DNA of 64,000 nucleotides from NAK19 sp034434515 (GCA_034434515.1 DAOTZA010000084.1:1-64000); one strand, 5' to 3'; shown: positions 34,130 through 43,002, numbered from the stretch's first letter. Notes: generated from the sequence alone by a model not told the origin. Made by a program: numbers and translations.

Positions 34130-35125
34130 ATGGAATATCGTTTTCTCGGTAAAACTGGCTTGAAACTCTCGGCGTTATCATTTGGATCCTGGGTAACCTT
34201 TGGCGACCAGGTCAATGAAGAGATTGCCTACGCCTGTATGAAAGAAGCTTATGAAGCAGGAGTTAACTTCTTTGACAACGCAGAAGTCTACGCAAAAGGG
34301 AAAGCCGAAATCATGATGGGTAACATTATCAAAAAAGCCGGCTGGAAACGCACCGACCTGGTCATTTCCACAAAAATCTTCTGGGGTGGAGAAGGCCCAA
34401 ACGATCGAGGCTTATCGATGAAGCACATCATGGAAGGCATGAACGCTTCACTAAAACGCTTGCAAATGGATTACGTCGATCTGGTCTTCTGCCACCGCCC
34501 AGACATATACACCCCAATCGAAGAAACGGTATGGGCAATGAATTTGCTGATCCAGCAAGGAAAAGCATTCTACTGGGGTACAAGCGAGTGGAGTGCTGCC
34601 CAAATTATGGAAGCGTACGGAGTGGCACGGCGTGAGCACCTTATCCCACCCGTTATGGAACAACCCGAGTACAACATGTTTGCCCGTCAGCGCGTGGAAG
34701 CTGAATACGCTCATCTTTATCGTACGATTGGGCTGGGTACAACGATTTGGAGCCCGCTCGCCAGCGGATTGCTGACCGGGAAATACAACGAAGGTATTCC
34801 TGAAGGCAGCCGCCTCTCCTTACCAGGTTACGAGTGGCTACGCCAACGCTTTCAAGGGGAAGCCTTTGAGAGAAAGGTGGCGGCAATAAAACGTTTGGCT
34901 GGCGTGGCCGAAGAACTTGGGTGTACCTTGGCTCAACTCGCCATTGCCTGGTGTTTGAAAAACCCCAACGTCAGCACGGTGATTACCGGCGCGTCAAAGC
35001 CGGAGCAGGTGCGTGAAAACATGCAAGCCCTCGAAGTGGTTCCAAAATTGACCGCCGAGGTGATGGAAAAAATAGAAGAAATTCTTGACAATAAACCGCG
35101 GCCCGAAAAAGACTGGCGTGAATAA
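34130..35125 (+). CDS. Aldo/keto reductase (Kv-beta/YghZ-like)
   Basis: A 331-aa NADPH-dependent TIM-barrel oxidoreductase. Catalytic tetrad positions are visible as Asp in NFFDNAEVY, Tyr in the same motif (AEVYAKGKAE), Lys in VISTKIFWGG and His in VDLVFCHRPD. The N terminus MEYRFLGKTGLKLSALSFGSW and ATTIW..SPLASGLLTGKYN-type segment (TTIWSPLASGLLTGKYN) place it near the potassium-channel beta-subunit and YghZ group. AAAGGAG precedes the ATG. It is the last gene of the cinA run and converges on purB with 17 bases between stops. Confidence 0.93.
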   Translation: MEYRFLGKTGLKLSALSFGSWVTFGDQVNEEIAYACMKEAYEAGVNFFDNAEVYAKGKAEIMMGNIIKKAGWKRTDLVISTKIFWGGEGPNDRGLSMKHIMEGMNASLKRLQMDYVDLVFCHRPDIYTPIEETVWAMNLLIQQGKAFYWGTSEWSAAQIMEAYGVARREHLIPPVMEQPEYNMFARQRVEAEYAHLYRTIGLGTTIWSPLASGLLTGKYNEGIPEGSRLSLPGYEWLRQRFQGEAFERKVAAIKRLAGVAEELGCTLAQLAIAWCLKNPNVSTVITGASKPEQVRENMQALEVVPKLTAEVMEKIEEILDNKPRPEKDWRE

Positions 35126-35142
35126 TTTATTGCGGGGGGATA

Positions 35143-36570
35143 TCAAAGGTGGCTTTTCCTGACGATATCCACCCGCGCAGTATCAACCTCTTTCCGAATC
35201 GTAGTAACCAGACGCTTACTCCGTTGCGGAGCATCTCCAATATAACGCTCTACAGAGAGTAGTTCCCGCAACTGCGCTTCAGATAGAACCTTGAGCAACC
35301 TTGCTTCGTGACAGATAAGCTCAACCAGAGGATTGTCACCCGTCTTACGAATAACATCCCAAGCCTGTAAGGACAACTGGCGTAAAACCTCATGAATCTC
35401 CTGGCGGCTTGCGCCAGCCTGGGTAACCGCGACCAGCACCCTTTCGGTAGCAGCAAATGGAGCAAAGCGCTCGAAATTCCGCCGAATGTTTTCTTCCTGG
35501 ATCACCAAATTCCGAGCCAACCGCAAACCAGTCCTCAAAAGTTCATCCGTGAGCAAGAACATCTCCGGTAATAACGTACGACGGCTTGCCGAGTCATCCA
35601 GGGTATTTTCCAGCATGGAGTGCGCAGCATGATCCCAAGCCAGACGAGGAAATTGAGCAAGTTGACGCGCTAACGCATTGATCTTTTCAGCTTGAATAGG
35701 ATTACGTTTAAATGGCATCGCCGAAGAGCCCACCTGCTTCTCACCAAAAGGTTCGGCCCATTCCGCTGTAACTGCCGATTGAAGAAAACGCAAATCTAGG
35801 GCAAATCGGTGTAAAGAAGCCCCGATTCCGGCTAAAAGGTTGGCTATACGAAAATCTTGTTGGCGAGGATACACCTGAGTCGTCACCTCAAAAAAAGGTA
35901 GCCCGATCCGCTCGGCTAAACGATTCTGAAAGCGTTGAAGCTGGTCCTCACCCACAAGCTCCATAAACGACGCACTGGTGCCAACCGCCCCTCGAAATCC
36001 CTTAAGGCGAAACTCACGCAACGCCACCAGCAATTCCCTCCAGTTCATCCATAAATCCTGAGCATATTGCCCAAAACGATATCCCAACGTAGTCGGCTCT
36101 GCTGGCTGCAAATGGGTAAATGCCATAATCGGCAACGTTGCATATCGTTCAGTTTGGACACAAAACACTTCCAGCAGTTCTTCCAGTTTCTGCCGAATCA
36201 TCCACAGTGAATCATAAACTCGCAACGCATCCGCATTGTCCTTAATATCCATCGAAGTCGCCCCAAAGTGAAGGATACTTCCCCCAAGCGGGCATTGCTC
36301 CGCAAAGGCTTTTATGGCTGCCATCAGGTCATGGTGGAGTTCGGTTTCGATCTCGACAATTCGCTTTAAGTCAATCCGTTCCAGATTAGCCTGTAAATCC
36401 TGTATTTGGGTGTGACTCACCAGACCAAATTCACTTTGGGTTTCCGCCAATGCCAGCCATAGTTTCCGCCAAAGGAGGTGTTTCTGCCGCTCGCTCCAAA
36501 TACCCCGCATTTCAGGCGAGCCATATCGCCATGAAAAAGGAGATTGATAATTCAGTCCATCTTCATCCAT
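35143..36570 (-). CDS. purB: Adenylosuccinate lyase
   Basis: Catalyses two steps of purine synthesis (SAICAR to AICAR, adenylosuccinate to AMP). The start at ATG 36570 (MDEDGLNYQSPFSWRYGSPEM) gives ~475 aa; the frame also extends to 36624, but those extra residues resemble nothing in the family. Fumarase/aspartase-superfamily motifs are FGATSMDIKDNADALR, FTHLQPAEPTTLGYRFGQ with the active His, and the signature loop GSSAMPFKRNPIQAEKIN with the catalytic Ser. A TATAAT only 13 bases upstream of the ATG and no ribosome site suggest a nearly leaderless mRNA. Confidence 0.93.
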   Translation of the reverse strand: MDEDGLNYQSPFSWRYGSPEMRGIWSERQKHLLWRKLWLALAETQSEFGLVSHTQIQDLQANLERIDLKRIVEIETELHHDLMAAIKAFAEQCPLGGSILHFGATSMDIKDNADALRVYDSLWMIRQKLEELLEVFCVQTERYATLPIMAFTHLQPAEPTTLGYRFGQYAQDLWMNWRELLVALREFRLKGFRGAVGTSASFMELVGEDQLQRFQNRLAERIGLPFFEVTTQVYPRQQDFRIANLLAGIGASLHRFALDLRFLQSAVTAEWAEPFGEKQVGSSAMPFKRNPIQAEKINALARQLAQFPRLAWDHAAHSMLENTLDDSASRRTLLPEMFLLTDELLRTGLRLARNLVIQEENIRRNFERFAPFAATERVLVAVTQAGASRQEIHEVLRQLSLQAWDVIRKTGDNPLVELICHEARLLKVLSEAQLRELLSVERYIGDAPQRSKRLVTTIRKEVDTARVDIVRKSHL

Positions 36571-36582
36571 ACTTAGAATCGA

Positions 36583-36588
36583 ATTATA
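36583..36588 (-). promoter_or_regulatory. Candidate -10 element of purB
   Basis: TATAAT on the minus strand (36588-36583) lies 13 bases before the purB ATG, so transcription would begin within a few bases of the start codon. No good -35 is visible at 16-18 bases. Confidence 0.4.
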
Positions 36589-36656
36589 CTTAGGGGAAAG
36601 AAAAAAGTATAGCGAACAGAACAAACTCTTTCAATCCAAAACTGTGCAAACCCAAA

Positions 36657-38546
36657 ATGACTGACGATCCGTTCAATACCCAAAAAGAACAATTCCAATC
36701 CGAGAAATCGATCTCCTTTGCCACTGATCAACTTAAAATTGGATCAACGCTCGCCAACCGCTACTTCATTGAAGGGATTTTAGGGGTAGGGGGAATGGGA
36801 GCAGTCTATAAAGCCCGTGATCTGCACTTCCCCAACGTGGTCAAACAGGTAGCTGTAAAAGAAATGATCATCCAAACGCGTGACCCGGTTGTGCGCGCTT
36901 CGATCATTCGCAATTTTGAACGAGAAGCGAACTTATTGGCAACCCTCGATCACCCTGCCATTCCCCGCATTTTCGATTACTTTACTGCTCATGACCGCTC
37001 CTACCTGGTCTTAGAGCTAATCAATGGCAAAACCCTGGAAGCCCTCATTGAGGAAAACATCCCGATTCCCCAGGTCATCCAGTGGGCAATTGAGATTTGC
37101 GATGTCTTGAGCTATCTTCACAATCATCAGCCAGAGCCGATCATCTTTCGCGACATGAAACCTTCAAATGTAATGATCAACCAATACGGGAAAGTGATGT
37201 TGATCGACTTTGGGATTGCCAAGCCGTTCCGCGGCGAACAGAAAGGCACCATGGTTGGCACAGAAGGTTATTCTCCGCCTGAACAATACCGCGGTCAAGC
37301 CTCACACCTGGCCGACATCTATGCGCTTGGTGCAACGCTTCATCATTTCTTGACCAAGAGAGATCCGCGTTTAGAAGCGCCATTTTCCTTCGGCGAGCGT
37401 CCGATCCGACAACTGAATCCCCAAGTTCCCCCAGAGTTGGAAGCGGTCATCTACAAGGCTCTCCAATATGATCCAATGGATCGCTTCCAATCCGCTAAAG
37501 ATATGAAAATGGCCTTAGAAGCGATCCTGAGCAAAAGAGCGCCAACCTTTTCTCCCCATCAATCGGCAAAGGCGGTAATGCAAAAAGTACAACCTCTCTG
37601 GACGTTCCGTTGTCAGGATGAGATCAGAGGCGCCCCTGCTTTTAAAGATGGCTGGTTATTTTTCGGCTCGTATGATCAGTGTTTATACGCCTTGCACGGG
37701 AAAAAGGGTGAACTGGTTTGGCGTTATCAGAGCGATGGTCCCATCGTCAGCCGACCAATCATCGAAGATGGAAATGTCATCTTTGGTTCAGCCGATCGGC
37801 GCGTTCATGTGATCAACCAACTCTCTGGCAAAATTTTTTGGTCTTATTTTACGGAAGGCGCTATCTATTCCTCACCTGCATTCTCTGGTGGACATATTTT
37901 TATTGGATCCGATGATGCTCATCTTCATGCCATCAATATGATTTCAGGAAATGGGGTTTGGAAATTTGATAGCGGGGCTCCAATTCGCACAACACCTTTC
38001 ATTTACGAAGATTACCTTTTCTTTGGCAATGAATATGGTGATTTCTTGTGTCTCGATTTTCGCGGTGCTATTCGTTGGCGATTTCGGGCGAAAAGGTCAA
38101 TTACCGGCTCAGCCATTGTGGTCAACGGCACCGTTTATTTTGGCTCTTTAGACGGTATGGTTTATGCTCTGGAAGCAAAAACCGGCTGGCAATTCTGGCG
38201 TTTTCGGCTGGGGAAACCTACCATCTCTACTCCTTGTTTGAATGGCAATAACCTGTACATTGGGTGTACAGATGGGAATATTTATTGCATCGACATTGCC
38301 AGCGGCAAAGAGCAATGGCGATTTATGACCGAACACCAGGTTACCGGTTCAGCAGTTTTCCATGAAGGAAAAGTATATTTTGGTTCTGTTGATCAACATT
38401 TGTATTGCATTGATGGTGAAACCGGCTCATTGATTTGGAAATTCCCAACCGAGGGCCCTATAACCGGAACACCCTTGATCAATCAGGACACGGTTTTTAT
38501 CGGTTCCACAGACGGGCAAATGTATGCTTTGCCGGCCGTACCTTAA
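36657..38546 (+). CDS. Ser/Thr protein kinase with C-terminal PQQ-like beta-propeller, no membrane helix
   Basis: A 629-aa protein. The Hanks-type kinase domain (~33-285) has the glycine loop LGVGGMGAVY, QVAVKEM lysine, the catalytic loop IIFRDMKPSNVMI (His replaced by Phe, Arg-Asp kept), VMLIDFGIAK and GTEGYSPPEQYRG. Residues ~315-629 contain seven or eight PQQ-like blades with the repeat core 'xVYFGSxDGxxYALxxxTGxxxWxF', for example NGTVYFGSLDGMVYALEAKTG (split here by position ~500). No membrane segment or signal peptide separates the two parts, so the propeller appears cytosolic. The next gene, a PP2C phosphatase, starts 2 bases after the stop, indicating a kinase-phosphatase pair. Confidence 0.9.
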   Translation: MTDDPFNTQKEQFQSEKSISFATDQLKIGSTLANRYFIEGILGVGGMGAVYKARDLHFPNVVKQVAVKEMIIQTRDPVVRASIIRNFEREANLLATLDHPAIPRIFDYFTAHDRSYLVLELINGKTLEALIEENIPIPQVIQWAIEICDVLSYLHNHQPEPIIFRDMKPSNVMINQYGKVMLIDFGIAKPFRGEQKGTMVGTEGYSPPEQYRGQASHLADIYALGATLHHFLTKRDPRLEAPFSFGERPIRQLNPQVPPELEAVIYKALQYDPMDRFQSAKDMKMALEAILSKRAPTFSPHQSAKAVMQKVQPLWTFRCQDEIRGAPAFKDGWLFFGSYDQCLYALHGKKGELVWRYQSDGPIVSRPIIEDGNVIFGSADRRVHVINQLSGKIFWSYFTEGAIYSSPAFSGGHIFIGSDDAHLHAINMISGNGVWKFDSGAPIRTTPFIYEDYLFFGNEYGDFLCLDFRGAIRWRFRAKRSITGSAIVVNGTVYFGSLDGMVYALEAKTGWQFWRFRLGKPTISTPCLNGNNLYIGCTDGNIYCIDIASGKEQWRFMTEHQVTGSAVFHEGKVYFGSVDQHLYCIDGETGSLIWKFPTEGPITGTPLINQDTVFIGSTDGQMYALPAVP

Positions 38547-38548
38547 TC

Positions 38549-39451
38549 ATGGAGAAAAGCATTGTGAAAAACCCCTTTCAACGATCTCAAGCCAAAAAAA
38601 TCCAGACGTCGAACCAATCCCCCCAAAACCTCCCATCAACCAGTTCGCAGGTGTATATCCTGGAGCCTCGCTTACAGTCTGCTTTTGCGCAATCTAACGG
38701 GATCCAGCGGGAATACAACGAAGATGCAATCTTGACGATCGAGTTCTCGGTTGCCTATCAAGATCTTGTAAGAAACGCCGGTATCTATGCCATCGCGGAT
38801 GGTATGGGAGGTCACCTGCATGGCGAGATTGCTAGCAAAGTAGCCGTAACCAGTCTAGCTTCCACCCTTATTGAGCGATTACTTCTCCCCCAATTAAATC
38901 CTCCAACTCCCCAGCCTCATAATTCATTTCTAAATACTCTGAGAGAATCCGTGCTCATCGCTCATCAAGAAGTGCTTCAGAAAGCCACCGGTGGCGGTAC
39001 AACTTTGACCTGTTGTTTGATTGTCGCCAAAACCCTGACCATCGCTCACATTGGAGATAGTCGCGCTTATTACATTGGAGAGAACGGAGAGATTAAGCTT
39101 TACACCCGCGATCATTCTTTGGTTAAACGACTGGTCGAATTAGGTCAAATTTCCGAACAAGAAGCCCAAAACCATCCCCAACGCAATGTCCTCTATCGGG
39201 CATTGGGTCAAACGGATCCAGTTGAGGTAGATGTTTTTTCACTTCCTCTCCCCCCCTCGGGTTACCTTTTGCTCTGTTCAGATGGTTTATGGGGAGTTGT
39301 GCCTGAAAACCAAATCGTTCAGACCATTAGACAATCACCTAACTTGCAGGCTGCCTGCAATCGTCTCACCCAACTCGCCAACGAAGCGGGTGGTCCTGAT
39401 AATATTTCGGTAATTCTGGTAAAATTTTCATCAGCATCTTCTTCCGAGTGA
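38549..39451 (+). CDS. PP2C-family protein serine/threonine phosphatase
   Basis: A 300-aa soluble metal-dependent phosphatase that probably reverses phosphorylation by the adjacent kinase. Metal-binding motifs are all present: Asp in EYNEDAIL, AIADGMGGHLHGEIASK, LLCSDGLWGVV and AGGPDNISVIL. HIGDSRAYYI and TRDHSLVKRLVELGQI are also typical. The N-terminal ~45 residues before the domain are low in conservation. The ATG at 38549 lies two bases after the kinase stop (coupled); the longer frame beginning inside the kinase gene is spurious. Confidence 0.92.
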   Translation: MEKSIVKNPFQRSQAKKIQTSNQSPQNLPSTSSQVYILEPRLQSAFAQSNGIQREYNEDAILTIEFSVAYQDLVRNAGIYAIADGMGGHLHGEIASKVAVTSLASTLIERLLLPQLNPPTPQPHNSFLNTLRESVLIAHQEVLQKATGGGTTLTCCLIVAKTLTIAHIGDSRAYYIGENGEIKLYTRDHSLVKRLVELGQISEQEAQNHPQRNVLYRALGQTDPVEVDVFSLPLPPSGYLLLCSDGLWGVVPENQIVQTIRQSPNLQAACNRLTQLANEAGGPDNISVILVKFSSASSSE

Positions 39452-39463
39452 GGTAATGGAAAA

Positions 39464-39706
39464 ATGTCCTATACACTCATTGTCCACATTGCCAATGCCG
39501 AGCCAATCGTTGGAGAGGTTGAGGAGCTTCCCAAACCGACTGACAACCTGATTATCCTTCATGAACCCCGTCAAAGAGATGGTAAAGAGGTGCCTTATAT
39601 CGACCGAGACTCCATGGTAGCCATTTTTCCCATTCATCGCATCAGTTTTATCGAAGTTGTTACCCCTCAGGAAGAAGAAGAAATCATCGGGTTTGTCAGA
39701 GAATAA
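39464..39706 (+). CDS. Small conserved-looking protein of unknown function in the kinase/phosphatase cluster
   Basis: An 80-aa acidic protein beginning MSYTLIVHIANAEPIVGEVE. It is predicted to be beta-strand rich with no membrane segment, cysteine cluster or catalytic motif, and ends in an acidic helix (PQEEEEIIGFVRE). It starts 12 bases after the PP2C stop, preceded by GAGGTAATGG, and ends 10 bases before the response regulator, so it is clearly within the operon. A role as an adaptor or as a target of the kinase is possible but unsupported. I do not recognise the family. Confidence 0.72.
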   Translation: MSYTLIVHIANAEPIVGEVEELPKPTDNLIILHEPRQRDGKEVPYIDRDSMVAIFPIHRISFIEVVTPQEEEEIIGFVRE

Positions 39707-39716
39707 AGGAAACGCT

Positions 39717-40457
39717 ATGGATGAAGTTCACCTAACCAACCGACATATCCTGGTTGTTGATGATGAAGAACGCATGGTGCGCTTTGTGCGTTTAAACCTC
39801 GAACACGATGGATTCAAGGTGAGCGAAGCTTACCGCGGCATGGAGGCGATTGACAAGGTACGCACATTGCTCCCCGATTTGGTCATTCTTGATGTTATGT
39901 TACCGGATATTGATGGTTTTGAAGTTTTACGCATCATCCGAGAAACGAGTTCCGTACCGGTGATTATGCTTACCGCCAAAGGTGAAGAGGATGATCGGGT
40001 GCGCGGTTTAGAGCTTGGCGCTGATGACTACATCACCAAACCCTTTAGCCCCCGTGAACTGGTGAGCCGTGTGCGAGCTGTTTTACGCCGGGTTGAAATG
40101 GCAACTCCAGGGGTGCATGGGGTCATTGAAGTTGACGACCGTCTCAAGATCGATTTTGGACGGCGAGAAGTGTGGGTGGATGGCAGGTTGGTCCAGCTAC
40201 GGCCAACGGAATATCGCCTGCTTTACCATCTGGTTCAAAACGCCGGCTGGGTGTTAACTCACGACCAGATTTTAACCAAAGTTTGGGGATATGAATATCG
40301 CGACGAACCCCACTATGTGCGTTTATATATTAATTACCTGCGCCAGAAAATCGAAAAGGATCCGGCAAATCCCCAGTATATCTTAACCGAAAGAGGAGTT
40401 GGTTACCGTTTCATTGATTTTCGGCGCCAAAAAGAAGCGGCAACAAAAGCGGAATAA
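39717..40457 (+). CDS. OmpR/PhoB-family response regulator
   Basis: A 246-aa two-domain regulator. The receiver domain (~10-122) has the acidic pocket VVDDEE, the phosphorylation Asp in LVILDVMLPDIDG, Thr in MLTAKGEEDD and Lys in YITKPFSP. The C-terminal winged helix (~140-235) ends with the ERGVGYRFI motif. The start is ATG 39717 with AAAGGA upstream; the longer frame from 39657 overlaps the small gene and is rejected. No histidine kinase is adjacent, so it is orphaned here and might be linked to the Ser/Thr kinase cluster. Confidence 0.92.
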   Translation: MDEVHLTNRHILVVDDEERMVRFVRLNLEHDGFKVSEAYRGMEAIDKVRTLLPDLVILDVMLPDIDGFEVLRIIRETSSVPVIMLTAKGEEDDRVRGLELGADDYITKPFSPRELVSRVRAVLRRVEMATPGVHGVIEVDDRLKIDFGRREVWVDGRLVQLRPTEYRLLYHLVQNAGWVLTHDQILTKVWGYEYRDEPHYVRLYINYLRQKIEKDPANPQYILTERGVGYRFIDFRRQKEAATKAE

Positions 40458-40475
40458 CCCTATGGAGGATAGGAA

Positions 40476-41129
40476 ATGGCTAAGCAAAGGATCTTACTGG
40501 TAGATGATCATGAAGTAGTTCGTTTGGGATTGAAATCCCTTCTCGATCGACATCCTAACTTTGAGGTGGTTGCAGAAGCCAGCACTGCCAGAGAAGCCAT
40601 TGAAAAGGTCGCAGCCCACGCTCCAGATGTGGTTGTGATGGATATTCGTTTGCCTGGCGTATCGGGTATCGAAGCGTGTGAAGAGATCGCAGAAAAGTAT
40701 CCCAACACCAAAGTCATCATGCTAACCTCCTACGCCGAAGACGAAATGCTCTTCTCAGCAATCCGGGCCGGCGCTTCCGGTTATGTTCTCAAGCAAATTG
40801 GCGGTGAAGACCTAGTTCGCGCTATCGAAGCTGTTGGAAGAGGAGAAGCGCTTTTAGATCCCGCCGTGACTCAACGCATCTTCCAGGAAGTACGCAAAGC
40901 AGCAAAAGAAGAAGAAGCCTCTGCTTTTTCTGCCCTTACCCAGCAAGAACGCCATGTCCTTTTACTGGTTTCAGAAGGGAAAACTAATCGAGAGATTGCC
41001 AAAGCGCTCTTTTTAGGAGAAGGTACGGTAAGGAACTACGTATCCAGTATCCTCTCGAAGTTAGGTGTGAGCAATCGCGCTGAGGCAGCCGCGTACGCGG
41101 TTGAACACAATTTACGCGATTATTTATAA
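40476..41129 (+). CDS. NarL/FixJ-family response regulator
   Basis: A 217-aa protein. The receiver domain (~4-120) has LLVDDHEVVR, the phosphorylation Asp in VVVMDIRLPGVSG, MLTSYAEDE and GYVLKQIGGED. A LuxR-type helix-turn-helix follows (~150-210, LTQQERHVLLLVSEGKTNREIA and VRNYVSSILSKLGVSNRAEA). ATGGAGGATAGGAA precedes the ATG. It lies 18 bases after the OmpR-type regulator in the same operon, again without a visible histidine kinase. DevR/LiaR-like regulators often respond to redox or envelope stress, but no ligand is indicated. Confidence 0.92.
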   Translation: MAKQRILLVDDHEVVRLGLKSLLDRHPNFEVVAEASTAREAIEKVAAHAPDVVVMDIRLPGVSGIEACEEIAEKYPNTKVIMLTSYAEDEMLFSAIRAGASGYVLKQIGGEDLVRAIEAVGRGEALLDPAVTQRIFQEVRKAAKEEEASAFSALTQQERHVLLLVSEGKTNREIAKALFLGEGTVRNYVSSILSKLGVSNRAEAAAYAVEHNLRDYL

Positions 41130-41166
41130 CTCTTCTACCTGAACCTTCTTTCCAAGAGAAAATGTA

Positions 41167-41209
41167 GCGCGAATCAACGCCTTGCTTAGCTTTCTTCGCG
41201 CGATTTTTT
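41167..41209 (+). terminator. Probable terminator after the response-regulator operon
   Basis: GCGCGAA (41167-41173) pairs with TTCGCGC (41195-41201) across a 21-base loop, followed by GATTTTTTC. The large loop lowers confidence. It lies 38 bases beyond the NarL-type gene stop. Confidence 0.5.
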
Positions 41210-41244
41210 CTTGACCATAGTTGTACTCATCAATTTTTATGCTG

Positions 41245-41727
41245 TTAATTCTGGCTCTCCAAAGCCTTCAAGAAATTTTCCACTGCCCACCCTTTGACGT
41301 TTTCATCATACGGCGCAACCAGATACCACCAGATATAACCCGAAGCCTCCTGCGGACCATCTTTTACGACAAAGATTTCTCCTTCATACGCCAGGAAGAG
41401 AATTTCACCCTCCAGACCAGGCTTTGCCCGCAAACGCAATCCATCCCCTTGAGTGCCATAGATTTGAACTGAATCACCCAGGCGAATGAGTCCTGGTGAA
41501 AGATCCCCATTGAGTGATTGTGTCATGCCATCGGCGGGAGTTAGCGAAGCAGTCGGTTGGAGGGAAGGGGTTAGTGTAGGGGCGGGGATAACCTCAACAA
41601 TAGCGGTCGGATAGAGGCTGGTCAAGGCAGTGCGTTCACTCCTCGCCAGGGCAATCACTCCCAGGCTCAAACAACAAGCGAAAAGACCTGCACCCAGGAA
41701 ACCGAGGTAAGGTTTTATTCTAAACAT
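41245..41727 (-). CDS. Membrane-anchored SH3-like (SH3b) domain protein
   Basis: A 160-aa protein. One N-terminal membrane segment (YLGFLGAGLFACCLSLGVIALA) is followed by a Pro/Thr-rich linker (~35-75) and a bacterial SH3-type domain (~85-155). The domain contains GDSVQIYGTQGDGLRLRAKPG (split at residue ~100), LFLAYEGEIFVVKDGP and WWYLVAPYDENVKGWAVENFL, the usual 'WWKVR..DGREGWVAE' pattern. The domain would face outside and may bind cell-wall or other polymers. It faces away from the kinase gene at 41792, from which it is separated by 64 bases. Confidence 0.82.
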   Translation of the reverse strand: MFRIKPYLGFLGAGLFACCLSLGVIALARSERTALTSLYPTAIVEVIPAPTLTPSLQPTASLTPADGMTQSLNGDLSPGLIRLGDSVQIYGTQGDGLRLRAKPGLEGEILFLAYEGEIFVVKDGPQEASGYIWWYLVAPYDENVKGWAVENFLKALESQN

Positions 41728-41791
41728 CTATACCAATCAAAGAACCTCAAAAGCGACATGGTACAATACTTGCTAGGAGATTTTATCAGAA

Positions 41792-42901
41792 ATGTCCGCT
41801 GAAGTTATCCTGAATGATCGGTATCAACTTCTCGAACGCCTTGGCACTGGCGGTATGGCAGTGGTCTACCGCGCCCATGATCGCCGGCTAGATCGCTATG
41901 TTGCTATCAAAATCTTGCGCGAGAATTATTCTCCCGATCCGGCCTTTCAAGAACGTTTTCGGCAAGAAGCGCGAGCAGCCGCTAATCTCTCTCATCCGAA
42001 TATCGTAACCGTACACGATTTTGGCTATGATCATGGCCGTCTGTATATCGTGATGGAATATGTACCTGGCACCGATCTAAAAAGCCACTTGAAACGTAAA
42101 GGACAGTTCTCCGTACGTGAGACTTTATCCTTGATGATTCAAGCCTGTGCCGGTGTCGGCTATGCTCACCGAGCAGGAATTGTCCATTGCGACATCAAGT
42201 CCCAAAATTTCATCATCACTCCTGATCACCGCTTGAAGGTGACCGACTTCGGTATTGCTCGCGCCCTGGCGTCCATTCAACCCGAAGAAAGGAGCGAGGT
42301 TGTCTGGGGGTCACCGCAGTATTTTTCTCCGGAGCAGGCTGCTGGCTTGGCTCCTTCCCCCGCCTCCGATGTCTATTCGCTTGGCGTTGTTGCTTATGAG
42401 ATGCTGACCGGACAGCTCCCTTTTCAAGCCTCAAGCGCTGAAGAGTTTGCCCGAATGCATCGTGAAGACCCTCCTCCACCACCTAGTCGTTATAATCCCG
42501 CTATTCCTCCAACGCTGGAACTGGTTATTCTAAAAGTGCTTTCTAAAGAACCTTCGGCGCGCTACCGCACCGCCGATCAATTCGGACGCATCCTGGTCAA
42601 TATTCAAAACGAACTTTATGGCAAACCTGCCCCTGTCCTAAACGACATCCCAAAAACAGGGGAAGCTCCCACCTTATCACAAACCAAACCACCCCAATCC
42701 CAAGCATCTCCGCCTCTTGTCGCAACTCGTTCGACAGGCGCCTCTCAACCGATTTCTACCCTCCGTTACGAAACTCACCTTGCGGAACAAAACCCGCCTC
42801 TACAGATTGATTGGATCACCATTTTCCTGGGACTTATCACCCTTTTGGCTGTAGGAGGATTAATTCCGCTATGGATCTGGGTTTATTTTTTGTACCAGTA
42901 A
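41792..42901 (+). CDS. Ser/Thr protein kinase with C-terminal membrane anchor (non-RD catalytic loop)
   Basis: A 369-aa Hanks-type kinase. Kinase domain ~12-265: LGTGGMAVVYRAHD, VAIKILRENYS, the catalytic loop IVHCDIKSQNFII, VTDFGIARAL and GSPQYFSPEQAAG. The Arg of HRD is Cys (HCD), making it a non-RD kinase that may not need activation-loop phosphorylation. A Pro/Ser/Gln-rich linker (~275-335) leads to one C-terminal membrane helix (ITIFLGLITLLAVGGLIPLWIW), with only three or four residues outside, so there is no extracellular sensor. A TACAAT lies at 41762-41767; AGGAGA precedes the start. It ends before a strong terminator. Confidence 0.9.
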   Translation: MSAEVILNDRYQLLERLGTGGMAVVYRAHDRRLDRYVAIKILRENYSPDPAFQERFRQEARAAANLSHPNIVTVHDFGYDHGRLYIVMEYVPGTDLKSHLKRKGQFSVRETLSLMIQACAGVGYAHRAGIVHCDIKSQNFIITPDHRLKVTDFGIARALASIQPEERSEVVWGSPQYFSPEQAAGLAPSPASDVYSLGVVAYEMLTGQLPFQASSAEEFARMHREDPPPPPSRYNPAIPPTLELVILKVLSKEPSARYRTADQFGRILVNIQNELYGKPAPVLNDIPKTGEAPTLSQTKPPQSQASPPLVATRSTGASQPISTLRYETHLAEQNPPLQIDWITIFLGLITLLAVGGLIPLWIWVYFLYQ

Positions 42902-42974
42902 ACTCTGTCCTGGGTAACGGAAGACTTGTCAGAAATCATCTCCAAGGGTATCATTATTGCCATGCGGCGAAAAT

Positions 42975-43002
42975 AAAAATCACGGCAGTCGCCGCGATTT
43001 TT
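42975..43002. terminator. Bidirectional terminator between kinase gene and rpmB
   Basis: AAAAATCACGGC (42975-42986) pairs with GCCGCGATTTTT (42991-43002) around a 4-base loop, with one A/C mismatch. It is A-rich on the left and T-rich on the right, so it serves both the rightward kinase gene and leftward rpmB. Confidence 0.85.
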
